DNA from: Streptococcus sp. M334
Lineage (GTDB): Bacteria; Bacillota; Bacilli; Lactobacillales; Streptococcaceae
Assembly: GCF_000187745.1 (NCBI RefSeq)
Contig: NZ_GL732487.1
Coordinates: 1 to 49,036, forward strand
Length of the DNA stretch: 49,036 nt
Reading direction: 5' to 3'
In this document: piece by piece, positions 10,566 to 19,987 of the stretch
How positions within the stretch are numbered: position 1 is the stretch's first letter
How the letters are laid out: the number at the start of each line of letters is the position of its first letter
Program-made: the position numbers and the translations under genes
Notes under the pieces: generated by a model
Told to the model about the DNA's origin: nothing
What the model saw: the letters and a program-made list of their open reading frames with translations, nothing else
Database searches by the model: none

Positions 10566-11126
10566 ATGATTGAAGCAAGCAAATTGAAAGCTGGTATGAC
10601 ATTTGAAACTGCAGACGGAAAATTGATCCGCGTTTTGGAAGCTAGCCACCACAAACCAGGTAAAGGGAACACAATCATGCGTATGAAATTGCGTGATGTC
10701 CGTACTGGTTCTACATTTGACACAAGCTACCGTCCAGAAGAAAAATTCGAACAAGCTATTATCGAAACTGTGCCAGCTCAATACTTGTACAAAATGGATG
10801 AAACTGCCTACTTCATGAACACTGAAACTTACGACCAATACGAAATTCCAGTTGTAAACGTTGAAAATGAATTGCTTTACATCCTTGAAAACTCTGATGT
10901 GAAAATCCAATTCTACGGAACTGAAGTGATCGGTGTAACTGTACCAACTACTGTTGAATTGACAGTTGCTGAAACACAACCATCTATCAAAGGTGCTACT
11001 GTTACAGGTTCTGGTAAACCAGCAACTATGGAAACTGGACTTGTTGTCAACGTTCCTGACTTCATCGAAGCTGGACAAAAATTGATCATCAACACTGCAG
11101 AAGGAACTTACGTTTCTCGTGCCTAA
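10566..11126 (+). CDS. efp: Elongation factor P
   Basis: A 186-residue EF-P that enters the ribosomal E site and rescues stalling at polyproline stretches. It has the KOW-like N-terminal domain followed by two OB domains. The loop that reaches the peptidyl-transferase centre reads HHKPGKGN; Lys33 matches the position modified in other bacteria. No modification gene is visible here. RBS AAAGAGG precedes the ATG. It is followed by the Asp23-family gene and nusB at short spacing, suggesting one transcript. Confidence 0.97.
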   Translation: MIEASKLKAGMTFETADGKLIRVLEASHHKPGKGNTIMRMKLRDVRTGSTFDTSYRPEEKFEQAIIETVPAQYLYKMDETAYFMNTETYDQYEIPVVNVENELLYILENSDVKIQFYGTEVIGVTVPTTVELTVAETQPSIKGATVTGSGKPATMETGLVVNVPDFIEAGQKLIINTAEGTYVSRA

Positions 11127-11147
11127 TCTCTAGAAAGAGGTCATTCT

Positions 11148-11537
11148 ATGGGAATTGAAGAACAATTTGGCGAAATCGTTATCGCTCCACGTGTACTTGA
11201 AAAAATCATTGCCATCGCAACTGCTAAAGTTGAAGGTGTCCACTCATTTTCAAACAAATCCGTATCTGATACCCTATCAAAACTCTCTCTTGGTCGTGGC
11301 GTCTACTTAAAAGAAAGCAACGAAGAACTAACTGCTGACATCTATCTCTACCTTGAGTACGGTGTGAAAGTACCCAAAGTTGCTCTTGCTATTCAAAAAG
11401 CAGTCAAAGATGCTGTCCGTGATATGGCTGATGTGGAACTTGCTGCTGTTAACATCCATGTTGCAGGAATCGTTCCAGATAAAACGCCAAAACCTGAGTT
11501 GAAAGATTTATTTAACGAGGACTTCCTCAATGACTAG
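11148..11537 (+). CDS. Asp23/Gls24-family protein (YqhY-like)
   Basis: A 129-residue DUF322 (Asp23/Gls24) protein. The family is associated with envelope stress, and the B. subtilis relative YqhY is linked to acetyl-CoA carboxylase control; the exact role here is unknown. The N-terminal [24 protein letters not shown] core is diagnostic. There is no signal peptide or transmembrane segment. The start follows AGAAAGAGG. Its 3' end overlaps nusB by 8 bases, so the two are probably co-translated. The efp-asp23-nusB order is conserved in streptococci. Confidence 0.9.
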   Translation: MGIEEQFGEIVIAPRVLEKIIAIATAKVEGVHSFSNKSVSDTLSKLSLGRGVYLKESNEELTADIYLYLEYGVKVPKVALAIQKAVKDAVRDMADVELAAVNIHVAGIVPDKTPKPELKDLFNEDFLND

Positions 11538-11949
11538 TCCATTATTAGAATCTAGACGCGAACTTCGTAAATGCGCTTTTCAAGCTCTTATGAGCCTTGA
11601 ATTCGGTACAGATGTGGAAACAGCTTGTCGCTTTGCCTACACACATGATCGTGAAGATGCAGATGTGCAAATCCCAGCCTTTCTTCTGAACTTGGTTTCT
11701 GGTGTTCAAGCTCAGAAAGACGAGTTGGATAAACAAATCAACCAGCATCTCAAATCAGGCTGGACAGTTGAACGTTTGACCTTGGTCGAAAAAAACTTAC
11801 TACGCTTGGGTATCTTTGAAATCACTTCATTTGATACACCTCAGCTGGTAGCAGTCAATGAAGCCATTGAACTTGCCAAAAATTTTTCAGATCAAAAATC
11901 AGCCCGCTTTATCAACGGACTACTTAGTCAATTTGTAACTGAAGAATAG
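11530..11949 (+). CDS. nusB: Transcription antitermination factor NusB
   Basis: A 139-residue all-helical NusB that joins NusE (S10) on boxA RNA in rRNA antitermination complexes. The [17 protein letters not shown] start and the C-terminal [25 protein letters not shown] segment are characteristic. It overlaps the preceding gene by 8 bases and is followed at once by a strong terminator. Confidence 0.95.
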   Translation: MTSPLLESRRELRKCAFQALMSLEFGTDVETACRFAYTHDREDADVQIPAFLLNLVSGVQAQKDELDKQINQHLKSGWTVERLTLVEKNLLRLGIFEITSFDTPQLVAVNEAIELAKNFSDQKSARFINGLLSQFVTEE

Positions 11950-11955
11950 TAGATA

Positions 11956-11994
11956 GAAAACAGTGTTTGACAACTATCAAACACTGTTTTCTTT
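11956..11994. terminator. Strong terminator between nusB and the CPBP gene
   Basis: A perfect 15-bp inverted repeat (GAAAACAGTGTTTGA, 6-base loop, complement) is followed by TTT on plus and is U-rich on minus. It sits between two convergent genes and probably serves both. Confidence 0.85.
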
Positions 11995-12001
11995 GCTTCC
12001 A

Positions 12002-12724
12002 CTATCTTAAAAAGTGGTAATAGACATAATTATAAACAAAAATCCAGATGGGTTTTGCATAAATGAGAAAGTTAAAAAAACTATGGCACAGGATGGTGAT
12101 TTTTAAGTTCTTTGTCCACCGATATACTAAGGCATAGAAGAGACCGCCTAAACTATATATAATCAAACTGATAGGATCTCGGTGAGTTAGGATCAAATGA
12201 CTAAGTCCAAATATAAGAGCAGATAAAATAACATCCAGATAGTACTTGGACTGGTGGAAAAAGGTATTCATAAAATACCCTCTATCAATTAGTTCCTCTG
12301 ATATAGGTGCGACGACTACTGTTAAACTAAAACTGAGAACAGTTGATAGAAAAGTTGGTTGCCCATTGGAGTATAGAATCGAAAGAAAATCTTGAAAGAT
12401 ATACTTGTTATCAATTAGATGATGAAACTGTAACTGAAAAGCATCCACCAATTGACGAACAAAATAAGTAGCCACTAGACCAACTACAAGGTGAAAGAAT
12501 CTTGACTTCTTTGAGCTTTTTTTTAAAATATAGAGCATCTCTTTCTTTTTTAACCAAAAGACAAATAAGACTACAAGAACTAGTTCCCAAACAAGTGAAA
12601 TGACAGAATAGCCATCTATCCCCCATCCCAAAAACTTAGTTAGATGTACAACCCCTAACTCTGGTAGATAAACCGATAGAAATACCAGTGATGTATAGAC
12701 TCCCAAATGCCCTAGTTTTTTCAT
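12002..12724 (-). CDS. CPBP-family intramembrane metalloprotease, candidate bacteriocin immunity protein
   Basis: This 240-residue polytopic membrane protein has about six hydrophobic segments and the CPBP (Abi) signature: EELIDR at residues 143-148 and a downstream FGLSH with His176, the presumed metal ligands of this glutamic-type/metalloprotease family. Family members either process prenylated proteins or confer immunity to bacteriocins (PncO/Abi type). It starts 18 bases downstream of a double-glycine-leader peptide gene on the same strand, behind GGGGGAAGT, so the two form an operon. That context favours immunity or self-protection; it is inferred, not shown. Confidence 0.85.
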   Translation of the reverse strand: MKKLGHLGVYTSLVFLSVYLPELGVVHLTKFLGWGIDGYSVISLVWELVLVVLFVFWLKKKEMLYILKKSSKKSRFFHLVVGLVATYFVRQLVDAFQLQFHHLIDNKYIFQDFLSILYSNGQPTFLSTVLSFSLTVVVAPISEELIDRGYFMNTFFHQSKYYLDVILSALIFGLSHLILTHRDPISLIIYSLGGLFYALVYRWTKNLKITILCHSFFNFLIYAKPIWIFVYNYVYYHFLR

Positions 12725-12742
12725 ACTTCCCCCTTTAATTTA

Positions 12743-12925
12743 TCAATAGCCAATACCAGAACCACGTCTAGTCGCATGAGTCAGTATTGTACTCCATTCT
12801 GTCGCTAAACTATATACATATGGCGAATCCCAATGTCTATCATCAACCAACCAAATCATTCTACCACCTGAAGTTTGCTCTAAGTTCTCAGATGAAAGAA
12901 CTGTAAATGTTTCTGTACCTGTCAT
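12743..12925 (-). CDS. Double-glycine leader peptide, candidate class II bacteriocin or signal peptide
   Basis: This 60-residue peptide has a 21-residue leader, MTGTETFTVLSSENLEQTSG-G, with the F..L...L...GG pattern cleaved by peptidase-containing ABC exporters. The mature part is 39 residues, starts RMIWLVDD and ends GSGIGY. It has three Trp, no Cys and roughly balanced charge. The ATG at 12925 is preceded by AAGGAAG. The longest ORF would begin at 13018, but that TTG is the first triplet of a TTGACA -35 box, so the short start is right. The next gene is a CPBP protease. No exporter is in the window; ComAB or BlpAB in trans could serve. I do not recognise the mature sequence as a named bacteriocin. 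Confidence 0.75.
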   Translation of the reverse strand: MTGTETFTVLSSENLEQTSGGRMIWLVDDRHWDSPYVYSLATEWSTILTHATRRGSGIGY

Positions 12926-12989
12926 TGCAAGTACTTCCTTAAAATAAATTTTTGTAAGCTTAGATCTACAGTATACATCTTTTTTATCT

Positions 12990-13018
12990 ATTTTATAGCC
13001 CATCTCCTCAACTGTCAA
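12990..13018 (-). promoter_or_regulatory. Promoter of the double-glycine peptide / CPBP unit
   Basis: On the minus strand, TTGACA (13018-13013), a 17-base spacer and TAAAAT (12995-12990) form a near-consensus promoter. No ComX-type box or ComE/BlpR direct repeat is apparent, so expression may be largely constitutive. Confidence 0.75.
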
Positions 13019-13043
13019 TTTTTCGACCTGAATTGCATTTTTC

Positions 13044-13073
13044 TAAAAAAATGAGACCTTTCTAGTCTCATTT
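13044..13073 (-). terminator. Terminator of the fatty-acid operon
   Basis: AAATGAGAC / GTCTCATTT (13049-13057 and 13065-13073) form a 9-bp stem followed on minus by a run of seven T. It lies 9 bases beyond the accA stop. Confidence 0.9.
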
Positions 13074-13081
13074 AGTCATTC

Positions 13082-13849
13082 TTAGTATTTTCTAAATCGT
13101 TGATAACGCTCTTCCAACAACTCTTCTAGCGGTTTTTGTGAAAGTCTAGCTAGCTCAGCTTGGAGTTCTTTTTTGACACTCTTAATCAGTTCTTTACTAG
13201 AAAGTCCTGCTTCAGAAATCACCTTATCCACCACGTCCATTTCCAACAGTTCATGCGAAGTGATTTTCATCAGTTCTGCTGCTTCCATGGCACGACTGCC
13301 ATCCTTCCATAGAATGGAAGCAAAACCTTCTGGGCTGAGAATGGCATAGATAGAATTTTCCAGCATCCAGACACGGTCCGCGACGGCTAGAGCCAGAGCC
13401 CCACCTGAACCACCTTCACCGATAATGATGGCGATAATCGGAACTTTCAGATCACTCATTTCCATGAGATTGCGAGCGATAGCTTCCCCTTGACCGCGTT
13501 CTTCCGCCCCCACACCAGGATAGGCACCTGCAGTATTGATAAAGGTCACTATTGGACGACCAAACTTTTCAGCCTGTTTCATCAAACGCAGGGCCTTGCG
13601 GTAGCCTTCTGGATGTGGTTGACCAAAATTCCGTTTTAGATTGTCTTGTAAACTCTTGCCTTTTTGGATACCAACCACTGTTACAGCTTGCTCTCCAAGC
13701 CAGCCAATACCACCAACAACTGCACCATCGTCACGAAAAGAACGGTCACCGTGTAATTGGATAAATTCATCAAAAATGCCTGTCGCAAAGTCCAAAGTTG
13801 TCAAGCGACTCTGCTCACGCGCTTCTCTGACTATTTTTGCAATATTCAT
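13082..13849 (-). CDS. accA: Acetyl-CoA carboxylase carboxyltransferase subunit alpha
   Basis: A 255-residue alpha subunit that pairs with AccD to move the carboxyl group from biotin-AccB to acetyl-CoA, giving malonyl-CoA. Crotonase-like segments such as [23 protein letters not shown] are clear. It is shorter than the E. coli subunit, as in other streptococci. The start overlaps the accD stop by 4 bases (ATGA). Last gene of the operon. Confidence 0.96.
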   Translation of the reverse strand: MNIAKIVREAREQSRLTTLDFATGIFDEFIQLHGDRSFRDDGAVVGGIGWLGEQAVTVVGIQKGKSLQDNLKRNFGQPHPEGYRKALRLMKQAEKFGRPIVTFINTAGAYPGVGAEERGQGEAIARNLMEMSDLKVPIIAIIIGEGGSGGALALAVADRVWMLENSIYAILSPEGFASILWKDGSRAMEAAELMKITSHELLEMDVVDKVISEAGLSSKELIKSVKKELQAELARLSQKPLEELLEERYQRFRKY

Positions 13850-14712
13850 CTTGGACCCCCTCCGTGCAATCTGACTAGGCTAGCAATGGTATCTGGCAAG
13901 TCTCTCCTTTTAACAATAGCATCCACAAATCCATGTTCCAATAGGAATTCTGCCTTTTGGAACCCCTCAGGCAAGCTTTCACGAACCGTATTTTCAATCA
14001 CACGACGTCCAGCAAAACCAACCAAGCTCTGTGGTTCAGCCAGAATGATATCTCCTTCCATAGCGAAAGAAGCTGTTACACCACCTGTCGTTGGATCTGT
14101 CAAAATGGTCAGATAAAAGAGACCTGCATTTGAATGGCGTTTAACTGCTGCAGAAATCTTGGCCATTTGCATGAGACTCATGATTCCTTCCTGCATACGG
14201 GCTCCACCAGAGGCAGTGAAGAGGACAACTGGCAATTGTTCGACAGTTGCATACTCAAATAAGCGAGTGATTTTTTCACCTACAACCGTACCCATAGAAG
14301 CCATGATAAAGTTGGAATCCATAATCCCAAGAGCCACAGTCTGACCTTTAATAAGAGCAGTTCCTGTCACAACAGCTTCATCCAGCCCTGTTTTTTCACG
14401 CATAGCTGCTAGTTTCTTTTGATAACCAGGGAAATGCAAGGGATCCTTGCTTTCAATCCCTGTAAACAATTCCTTGAAGGTGCCCATATCAATCGTCAAA
14501 GCCAAGCGTTCTTGGGCAGAAATACGAAAGGTATAGCTACAGTGCGGACAGATACGCTCACTTCCCAGATCCTTCTGATAGATGGTATGCTTACATCCTG
14601 GACACTTAGAAAATAATTCATCTGGAACCTCTGGCTTGGCTTGAGGTTTTTCCCTAACCGAACGATTGGGATTGATTCGAATATACTTATCTTTTTTACT
14701 AAATAGAGCCAT
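13846..14712 (-). CDS. accD: Acetyl-CoA carboxylase carboxyltransferase subunit beta
   Basis: A 288-residue beta subunit of carboxyltransferase. The N-terminal four-cysteine zinc ribbon is present (Cys37, Cys40, Cys55, Cys58 in CPGC...CPHC). The crotonase-like core includes [12 protein letters not shown] and [13 protein letters not shown]. Overlaps accA by 4 bases, consistent with equal production of the two subunits. Confidence 0.96.
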   Translation of the reverse strand: MALFSKKDKYIRINPNRSVREKPQAKPEVPDELFSKCPGCKHTIYQKDLGSERICPHCSYTFRISAQERLALTIDMGTFKELFTGIESKDPLHFPGYQKKLAAMREKTGLDEAVVTGTALIKGQTVALGIMDSNFIMASMGTVVGEKITRLFEYATVEQLPVVLFTASGGARMQEGIMSLMQMAKISAAVKRHSNAGLFYLTILTDPTTGGVTASFAMEGDIILAEPQSLVGFAGRRVIENTVRESLPEGFQKAEFLLEHGFVDAIVKRRDLPDTIASLVRLHGGGPR

Positions 14713-14748
14713 TGATTCCCCTTTTCGGTTTAAACTCTTAAAGTCATT

Positions 14749-16116
14749 TTATTCTTTTTCTTGATATTTAGGTAAGAAGGTTTCCATCAAGAAGGAAGTA
14801 TCATAATCTCCAGCAATGACATTGCGATCTGAAATGAGGTCAAGCTGGAAATCTGCATTGGTCTGCACCCCCTCAATCTCTAGTTCATAGAGGGCACGTT
14901 GCATTTTCATCAAAGCATCAAAACGATTCTCTCCATGAACAATGACTTTGGCAATCATACTATCATAATAGGGGGGAATGGTATAGCCTGGATAAACTGC
15001 TGAATCTACGCGCAAGCCAACTCCACCACTTGGCAGATAGAGATTGGTAATCTTACCTGGGCTTGGAGCAAAGTTGAAGGCTGGGTTTTCTGCATTGATA
15101 CGACACTCGATAGCATGTCCTCTTAGAACAATATCTTCTTGCTTAACAGACAGAGCTTGACCTGCCGCAATTCGAATCTGTTCCTTAACGATATCCACAC
15201 CTGAAACAAATTCTGTTACTGGATGTTCTACTTGTACACGAGTATTCATCTCCATAAAATAGAATTTACCGCTAGCTTCATCAAGAAGAAACTCAATGGT
15301 CCCTGCATTCTCATAGCCAACAGACTCTGCCGCTCGAACAGCAGCAGCACCGATTTCATGGCGCAACGTTTTTCCGATTGCAATCGAAGGGCTTTCTTCC
15401 AAAACCTTTTGGTTATTCCGTTGAAGAGAACAATCCCGTTCACCCAAGTGAATCACATGTCCATGCTCATCTCCTAGGATTTGAACCTCGATGTGACGAG
15501 CTGGATAAATAACCCGTTCTATGTACATAGCACCATTACCATAATTGGCCTTGGCTTCACTTGAAGCAGTTTCAAAGGCAGAAACGAGATCGTCTGGTTT
15601 TTCAACCTTACGAATCCCTTTACCACCTCCACCTGCTGAAGCCTTGAGCATCACAGGATAGCCAATTTTTTCAGCAACAATCAAAGCTTCCTCAGAGTTA
15701 TGCACTTCTCCATCTGAACCTGGTATAACAGGCACGCCTGCTTTGATCATCTGAGCACGCGCATTGATCTTATCCCCCATCATATCCATAACATGGCCAG
15801 ATGGGCCGATAAACTTGATTCCCACCTCTTCACACATGGTAGCAAATTTGGAATTTTCACTGAGAAATCCAAAACCTGGGTGAATGGCTTCTGCCTCAGT
15901 CAAGACTGCAGCTGATAGAACCGCATTAATATTGAGATAAGACTCTGTTGCCTTACCAGGGCCGATACAAACCGCTTCATCTGCCAAAAGCGTATGAAGG
16001 GCTTCCTTATCAGCAGTCGAATAAACCGCCACCGTCGCAATGCCCAATTCACGCGCCGCACGGATAATACGAACCGCAATTTCACCACGATTGGCAATTA
16101 AAATTTTTCGAAACAT
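14749..16116 (-). CDS. accC: Acetyl-CoA carboxylase, biotin carboxylase subunit
   Basis: A 455-residue ATP-grasp enzyme that carboxylates biotin on AccB using bicarbonate and ATP. Visible motifs are FRKILIANRGEIAVRIIRA at the N-terminus, the glycine-rich ATP loop SAGGGGKGIRKV and the catalytic EMNTRVQVEHPVTE. Full length. It sits 11 bases after fabZ with a GGAGG-type RBS and 36 bases before accD. Confidence 0.97.
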   Translation of the reverse strand: MFRKILIANRGEIAVRIIRAARELGIATVAVYSTADKEALHTLLADEAVCIGPGKATESYLNINAVLSAAVLTEAEAIHPGFGFLSENSKFATMCEEVGIKFIGPSGHVMDMMGDKINARAQMIKAGVPVIPGSDGEVHNSEEALIVAEKIGYPVMLKASAGGGGKGIRKVEKPDDLVSAFETASSEAKANYGNGAMYIERVIYPARHIEVQILGDEHGHVIHLGERDCSLQRNNQKVLEESPSIAIGKTLRHEIGAAAVRAAESVGYENAGTIEFLLDEASGKFYFMEMNTRVQVEHPVTEFVSGVDIVKEQIRIAAGQALSVKQEDIVLRGHAIECRINAENPAFNFAPSPGKITNLYLPSGGVGLRVDSAVYPGYTIPPYYDSMIAKVIVHGENRFDALMKMQRALYELEIEGVQTNADFQLDLISDRNVIAGDYDTSFLMETFLPKYQEKE

Positions 16117-16127
16117 GGAGAACCTCC

Positions 16128-16550
16128 TTAGTTCCCTATTGCAAAGGTAAGAGTACCACTAGCTGCAAGCTTGCCATCCACTTCAGCCTTTGCTTCAACC
16201 ACGGCAATGGTACCGCGACGTTTTACAAAGGTCGCCGTCATAACTAATTGATCACCTGGTACAACTTGCTTCTTGAATTTAACCTTGTCCATACCAGCGT
16301 AAAAGACCAGTTTTCCTTTATTTTCAGATTTTGACAACTCCAAGACACCAGCTGTTTGCGCCAATGCTTCCATGATCAGAACACCTGGCATAACTGGATA
16401 TTGAGGGAAATGACCGTTAAAGAAGGGCTCATTGATGGTTACATTTTTGATGGCAACAATAGTGTCCTCGCTCACTTCCAAGACACGGTCTACTAGGAGC
16501 ATAGGATAACGGTGGGGAAGGGCTTCTTTGATTCCTTGAATATCGATCAT
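16128..16550 (-). CDS. fabZ: 3-hydroxyacyl-ACP dehydratase FabZ
   Basis: A 140-residue hot-dog fold dehydratase that removes water from 3-hydroxyacyl-ACP in each elongation cycle. The catalytic pair is visible: His47 in [11 protein letters not shown] and Glu61 in MEALAQTAG. The organism lacks FabA in this cluster; FabM supplies the unsaturated branch. The start overlaps the accB stop by 4 bases. Confidence 0.96.
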   Translation of the reverse strand: MIDIQGIKEALPHRYPMLLVDRVLEVSEDTIVAIKNVTINEPFFNGHFPQYPVMPGVLIMEALAQTAGVLELSKSENKGKLVFYAGMDKVKFKKQVVPGDQLVMTATFVKRRGTIAVVEAKAEVDGKLAASGTLTFAIGN

Positions 16551-17032
16551 TTGATACGTACCAATCCTTTACCAAACTCAACCATTTCTTCGTTAGAAAC
16601 GAGAATTTCCGTTACCACACCATCCTTAGGAGCTGGGATTTCATTCATGACTTTCATGGCTTCGATAATGACCAATGTTTGACCTTTTTTAACACTATCA
16701 CCAACTGTTACAAAGGCAGGTTTATCTGGACCAGCAGCCAAGTAAGCCACCCCAACAAGTGGGCTCTCTACAAGATCTCCCTCAGCAGCCACATTTGTTT
16801 CTGCTGGAGCTGGAACTTCTTCTGCTACAGTCTCTGCTGGAGCAGATGTAGGAGCTACTGGACTTGGTGTTGCTAGAACGGGTGCTGGAGCAACTTGAGG
16901 TGCAACTTCAGATACAAGTCTCGCTTCATTCTTGCTAAACTCCAACTCATCCGTCCCATTCTTATAAGAAAATTCTCTCAAACTTGATTGGTCAAATTGA
17001 GCCATCAAGTCTTTAATATCGTTTAAATTCAT
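16547..17032 (-). CDS. accB: Acetyl-CoA carboxylase biotin carboxyl carrier protein
   Basis: A 161-residue carrier with a short N-terminal domain, a Pro/Ala/Glu-rich linker (about residues 41-85) and a C-terminal biotinyl domain. The biotinylation site is Lys127 in EAMKVMNEI. Lies 2 bases after the fabF stop and overlaps fabZ by 4 bases, giving tight coupling in the operon. Confidence 0.96.
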   Translation of the reverse strand: MNLNDIKDLMAQFDQSSLREFSYKNGTDELEFSKNEARLVSEVAPQVAPAPVLATPSPVAPTSAPAETVAEEVPAPAETNVAAEGDLVESPLVGVAYLAAGPDKPAFVTVGDSVKKGQTLVIIEAMKVMNEIPAPKDGVVTEILVSNEEMVEFGKGLVRIK

Positions 17033-17034
17033 AC

Positions 17035-18270
17035 TTACTTATTCTCCCAACGTTTGAAAGCAAGAACTGCATTGTGGCCACCAAAACCAAAAGTATTTGA
17101 AATAGCATATGGAATTTCTTGCTCCAAGCCTTGTCCATAAACGACATTGGCTTCGATATAATCTGATACTTCACTTGTTCCAGCTGTCATTGGTACAAAG
17201 TTATGACGCATAGCTTCAATTGTGACGATAGCTTCTACCGCACCTGCAGCCCCCAGCAAATGTCCTGTGAATGATTTAGTTGATGATACAGGTACTTCCT
17301 TACCAAGAACAGCCACGATCGCACCACTTTCTCCTTTTTCATTAGCAGGAGTTGACGTTCCGTGAGCATTGACATAGGCTACTTGCTCTGGAGAAATCTC
17401 AGCTTCTTCCAAGGCTAGTTTGATGGCCTTGATAGCTCCCTGACCTTCTGGATGTGGAGAAGTCATGTGGTAGGCATCACAGGTATGTCCATAACCAACC
17501 ACTTCAGCAAGGATAGTTGCCCCACGTTTTTCAGCGTGTTCAAGGCTTTCAAGAACCAACATCCCTGAACCTTCACCCATGACAAAACCGTTACGGTCCT
17601 TATCAAATGGAATAGAAGCACGAGTTGGATCCTCTGTAGTAGAGAGAGCTGTCAGGGCTTGGAAACCAGCAATAGCAAAAGGTGTGATAGAAGCTTCTGA
17701 ACCACCTACCAACATAACATCTTGGAAACCAAACTTAATGGAGCGGAAGGCATCCCCAATCGCATCATTTGATGAAGCGCAGGCAGTATTGATAGATTTA
17801 CAAACACCGTTTGCTCCAAAACGCATAGCAACATTTCCTGAAGCCATATTTGGTAAGGCTTTTGGAAGAGTCAATGGTTTCACACGTTTTGGTCCTTTGT
17901 CATGGAGGCGAAGCACTTGATCTTCAATTTCTTTGATTCCACCAATACCTGAGGCAACAATAACACCAAAACGATCTTTATCAAGGGCCTCTACATCCAA
18001 ATTGGCATGATTAACGGCTTCTTGAGCTGCGTACAAGGCATACAAAGAATAGTTATCGAAACGATTGGTATCTTTCTTAACAAAGTATTTATCAAAAGGA
18101 AAATCTTGGATTTCTGCCGCATTATGCACATCAAAGTCACTATGATCAAATTTTGTAATTTGACCAATTCCGATTTTTCCAGTTGTCAAACTATTCCAAA
18201 ATTCTTCTGGTGTATTTCCGATTGGAGATGTTACTCCATAACCTGTTACTACTACGCGATTTAGTTTCAT
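17035..18270 (-). CDS. fabF: 3-oxoacyl-ACP synthase II
   Basis: A 411-residue KAS II elongating condensing enzyme. The Cys-His-His set is visible: Cys164 in NTACASSND, HGTSTP and TGHLLGAAG. The start was chosen at the ATG at 18270 (MKLNRVVVTGYG), seven bases after AGAGGT. A longer frame from GTG at 18279 would begin inside that ribosome binding site and is rejected. Follows fabG by about 20 bases. Confidence 0.96.
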   Translation of the reverse strand: MKLNRVVVTGYGVTSPIGNTPEEFWNSLTTGKIGIGQITKFDHSDFDVHNAAEIQDFPFDKYFVKKDTNRFDNYSLYALYAAQEAVNHANLDVEALDKDRFGVIVASGIGGIKEIEDQVLRLHDKGPKRVKPLTLPKALPNMASGNVAMRFGANGVCKSINTACASSNDAIGDAFRSIKFGFQDVMLVGGSEASITPFAIAGFQALTALSTTEDPTRASIPFDKDRNGFVMGEGSGMLVLESLEHAEKRGATILAEVVGYGHTCDAYHMTSPHPEGQGAIKAIKLALEEAEISPEQVAYVNAHGTSTPANEKGESGAIVAVLGKEVPVSSTKSFTGHLLGAAGAVEAIVTIEAMRHNFVPMTAGTSEVSDYIEANVVYGQGLEQEIPYAISNTFGFGGHNAVLAFKRWENK

Positions 18271-18291
18271 CTTTTTCACCTCTAGCTTTTG

Positions 18292-19023
18292 CTACATACT
18301 TAAGCCACCATCAATGGCAACCACTTGACCAGTTAGATAATCTTGGCCTGCTAAAAATACTGTTAAATCTGCAACCTGCTCTGCCTGCCCAAATTCTTTC
18401 ATAGGAATTTGCGCCAGCATAGCATCTTTTACCTTGTCGGATAGAACAGCTGTCATATCAGATTCTATCATTCCTGGTGCGATCGCATTAACCCTGATAT
18501 GGCGATTAGCCACTTCACGCGCCACAGACTTGGTAAAACCAATCAAACCAGCCTTAGAAGCAGCGTAGTTAGCTTGACCGATATTTCCCATCAAGCCAAC
18601 AACACTAGACATATTAATGATAGCACCTTCTCTGGCTTTCATCATCGGTTTTAAGACTGATTGTGTCATGTTAAAAGCCCCAGTCAGGTTAACCTTGAGA
18701 ACTTTTTCAAAATCTGCTTCTGTCATCTTGAGCATAAGGGTATCTTGGGTAATCCCTGCATTGTTGACCAAAACATCTACTGAACCCAGCTCTGCAATAG
18801 CTTGCTCAACCATACGTTTAGCATCTGCAAAATCTGACACATCTCCTGAAATAGGAACTACCTTGACACCATAGTCTGCAAACTCAGCGAGCAAGTCTTC
18901 TGAGATAGACCCACGACTGTTTAAGACGATGTTGGCTCCTGCTTGAGCAAACTTATGAGCAATGGCAAGACCAATACCACGACTCGAACCTGTAATAAAG
19001 ATATTTTTATTTTTTAGTTGCAT
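18292..19023 (-). CDS. fabG: 3-oxoacyl-ACP reductase
   Basis: A 243-residue NADPH-dependent short-chain dehydrogenase reducing 3-oxoacyl-ACP. It shows the cofactor motif TGSSRGIG (residues 11-18), NNAG, and the catalytic Ser139/140, Tyr153 and Lys157 in YAASKAG. Normal length. Part of the fab operon between fabD and fabF. Confidence 0.96.
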   Translation of the reverse strand: MQLKNKNIFITGSSRGIGLAIAHKFAQAGANIVLNSRGSISEDLLAEFADYGVKVVPISGDVSDFADAKRMVEQAIAELGSVDVLVNNAGITQDTLMLKMTEADFEKVLKVNLTGAFNMTQSVLKPMMKAREGAIINMSSVVGLMGNIGQANYAASKAGLIGFTKSVAREVANRHIRVNAIAPGMIESDMTAVLSDKVKDAMLAQIPMKEFGQAEQVADLTVFLAGQDYLTGQVVAIDGGLSM

Positions 19024-19063
19024 TCTTTTCTCCTGTTTCCTCTTGTATTTATGGGAGAAGGGA

Positions 19064-19987
19064 TTACTCGTTTTCTAGCAAGGCTTCCAAGCTAGCCTGA
19101 TCTTCAACATTGGCTAGTTTAGCTGTTTTATCAATTTTTTTGACAAAGCTTGACAAAACTTTCCCTGGTCCAATCTCGATAAAGTTGGTTACGCCTGCTT
19201 CTTGCATAACTGCAATACTTTCATAGAAACGAACTGGTTCCTTGACCTGACGCGTCAAGAGTTGAGCAATGTCTTCTTTTTGCATAACTGCAGCTTCTGT
19301 ATTGCCAACTAGAGGACAAGTAAAATCTGAAAAACTTACCTGAGCTAGAGTTTCAGCTAGTTTCTGGCTAGCAGACTCAAGGAGAGCGGTATGAAAAGGT
19401 CCTGAAACCTTGAGTGGAATCAAGCGTTTGGAACCTGCTTCTTGCAAAAGTTCAACAGCTCGATCAACTGCAACCACTTCTCCACCAATCACGATTTGTG
19501 CAGGTGTATTATAGTTGGCTGGAGTAACTACTCCAAGTTCAGAAGCTTTACGACAGACTTCTTCAATAACCTCTACTGGCGTATTGAGAGCTGCGACCAT
19601 CTTGCCAGATCCAGCAGGAGCTGCTTCTTCCATATAGGCTCCACGCTTAGCAACCAAGGCAACCGCATCTTCAAAATCCAAGGTGCCACTGGCCACCAAG
19701 GCAGAATATTCTCCAAGAGACAAACCAGCAACCATATCAGGCTGATAGCCCTTCTCTTGCAATAAACGGTAGATAGCAACCGAAGTCGCTAGAATGGCTG
19801 GTTGGGTATAGCGAGTCTGATTGAGTTTTTCTTCTTCCGTATCAATGAGATGACGCAAATCATAACCAAGCACCTGACTCGCTTGATCAATCGTTTCTTT
19901 GACAATAGGGTAGTGATCATATAGATCTCGTCCCATACCTAGATACTGGGCACCTTGGCCAGCAAATAAAAAGGCTGTTTTAGTCAT
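19064..19987 (-). CDS. fabD: Malonyl-CoA:ACP transacylase
   Basis: A 307-residue enzyme that loads malonyl groups onto ACP. The N-terminal FLFAGQGAQYLGMG and the nucleophile Ser90 in GLSLGEYSAL are diagnostic; SGPFHTALL carries the catalytic His near residue 199. The start overlaps the fabK stop by 8 bases. Confidence 0.96.
   Translation of the reverse strand: MTKTAFLFAGQGAQYLGMGRDLYDHYPIVKETIDQASQVLGYDLRHLIDTEEEKLNQTRYTQPAILATSVAIYRLLQEKGYQPDMVAGLSLGEYSALVASGTLDFEDAVALVAKRGAYMEEAAPAGSGKMVAALNTPVEVIEEVCRKASELGVVTPANYNTPAQIVIGGEVVAVDRAVELLQEAGSKRLIPLKVSGPFHTALLESASQKLAETLAQVSFSDFTCPLVGNTEAAVMQKEDIAQLLTRQVKEPVRFYESIAVMQEAGVTNFIEIGPGKVLSSFVKKIDKTAKLANVEDQASLEALLENE

Noticed and set aside
10476..11078. 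Minus-strand 200-codon ORF opposite efp
   Set aside because: Shadow of efp; no ribosome binding site, odd Phe/His/Ser-rich composition and no family resemblance.
13049..13073. Hairpin as a regulatory element of the double-glycine peptide
   Set aside because: The seven-T run on minus directly after accA makes it the fab operon terminator.
18271..18279. GTG start of fabF three codons earlier
   Set aside because: The GTG lies within the AGAGGTG ribosome binding site; MKLNRVV at 18270 is the conserved start.
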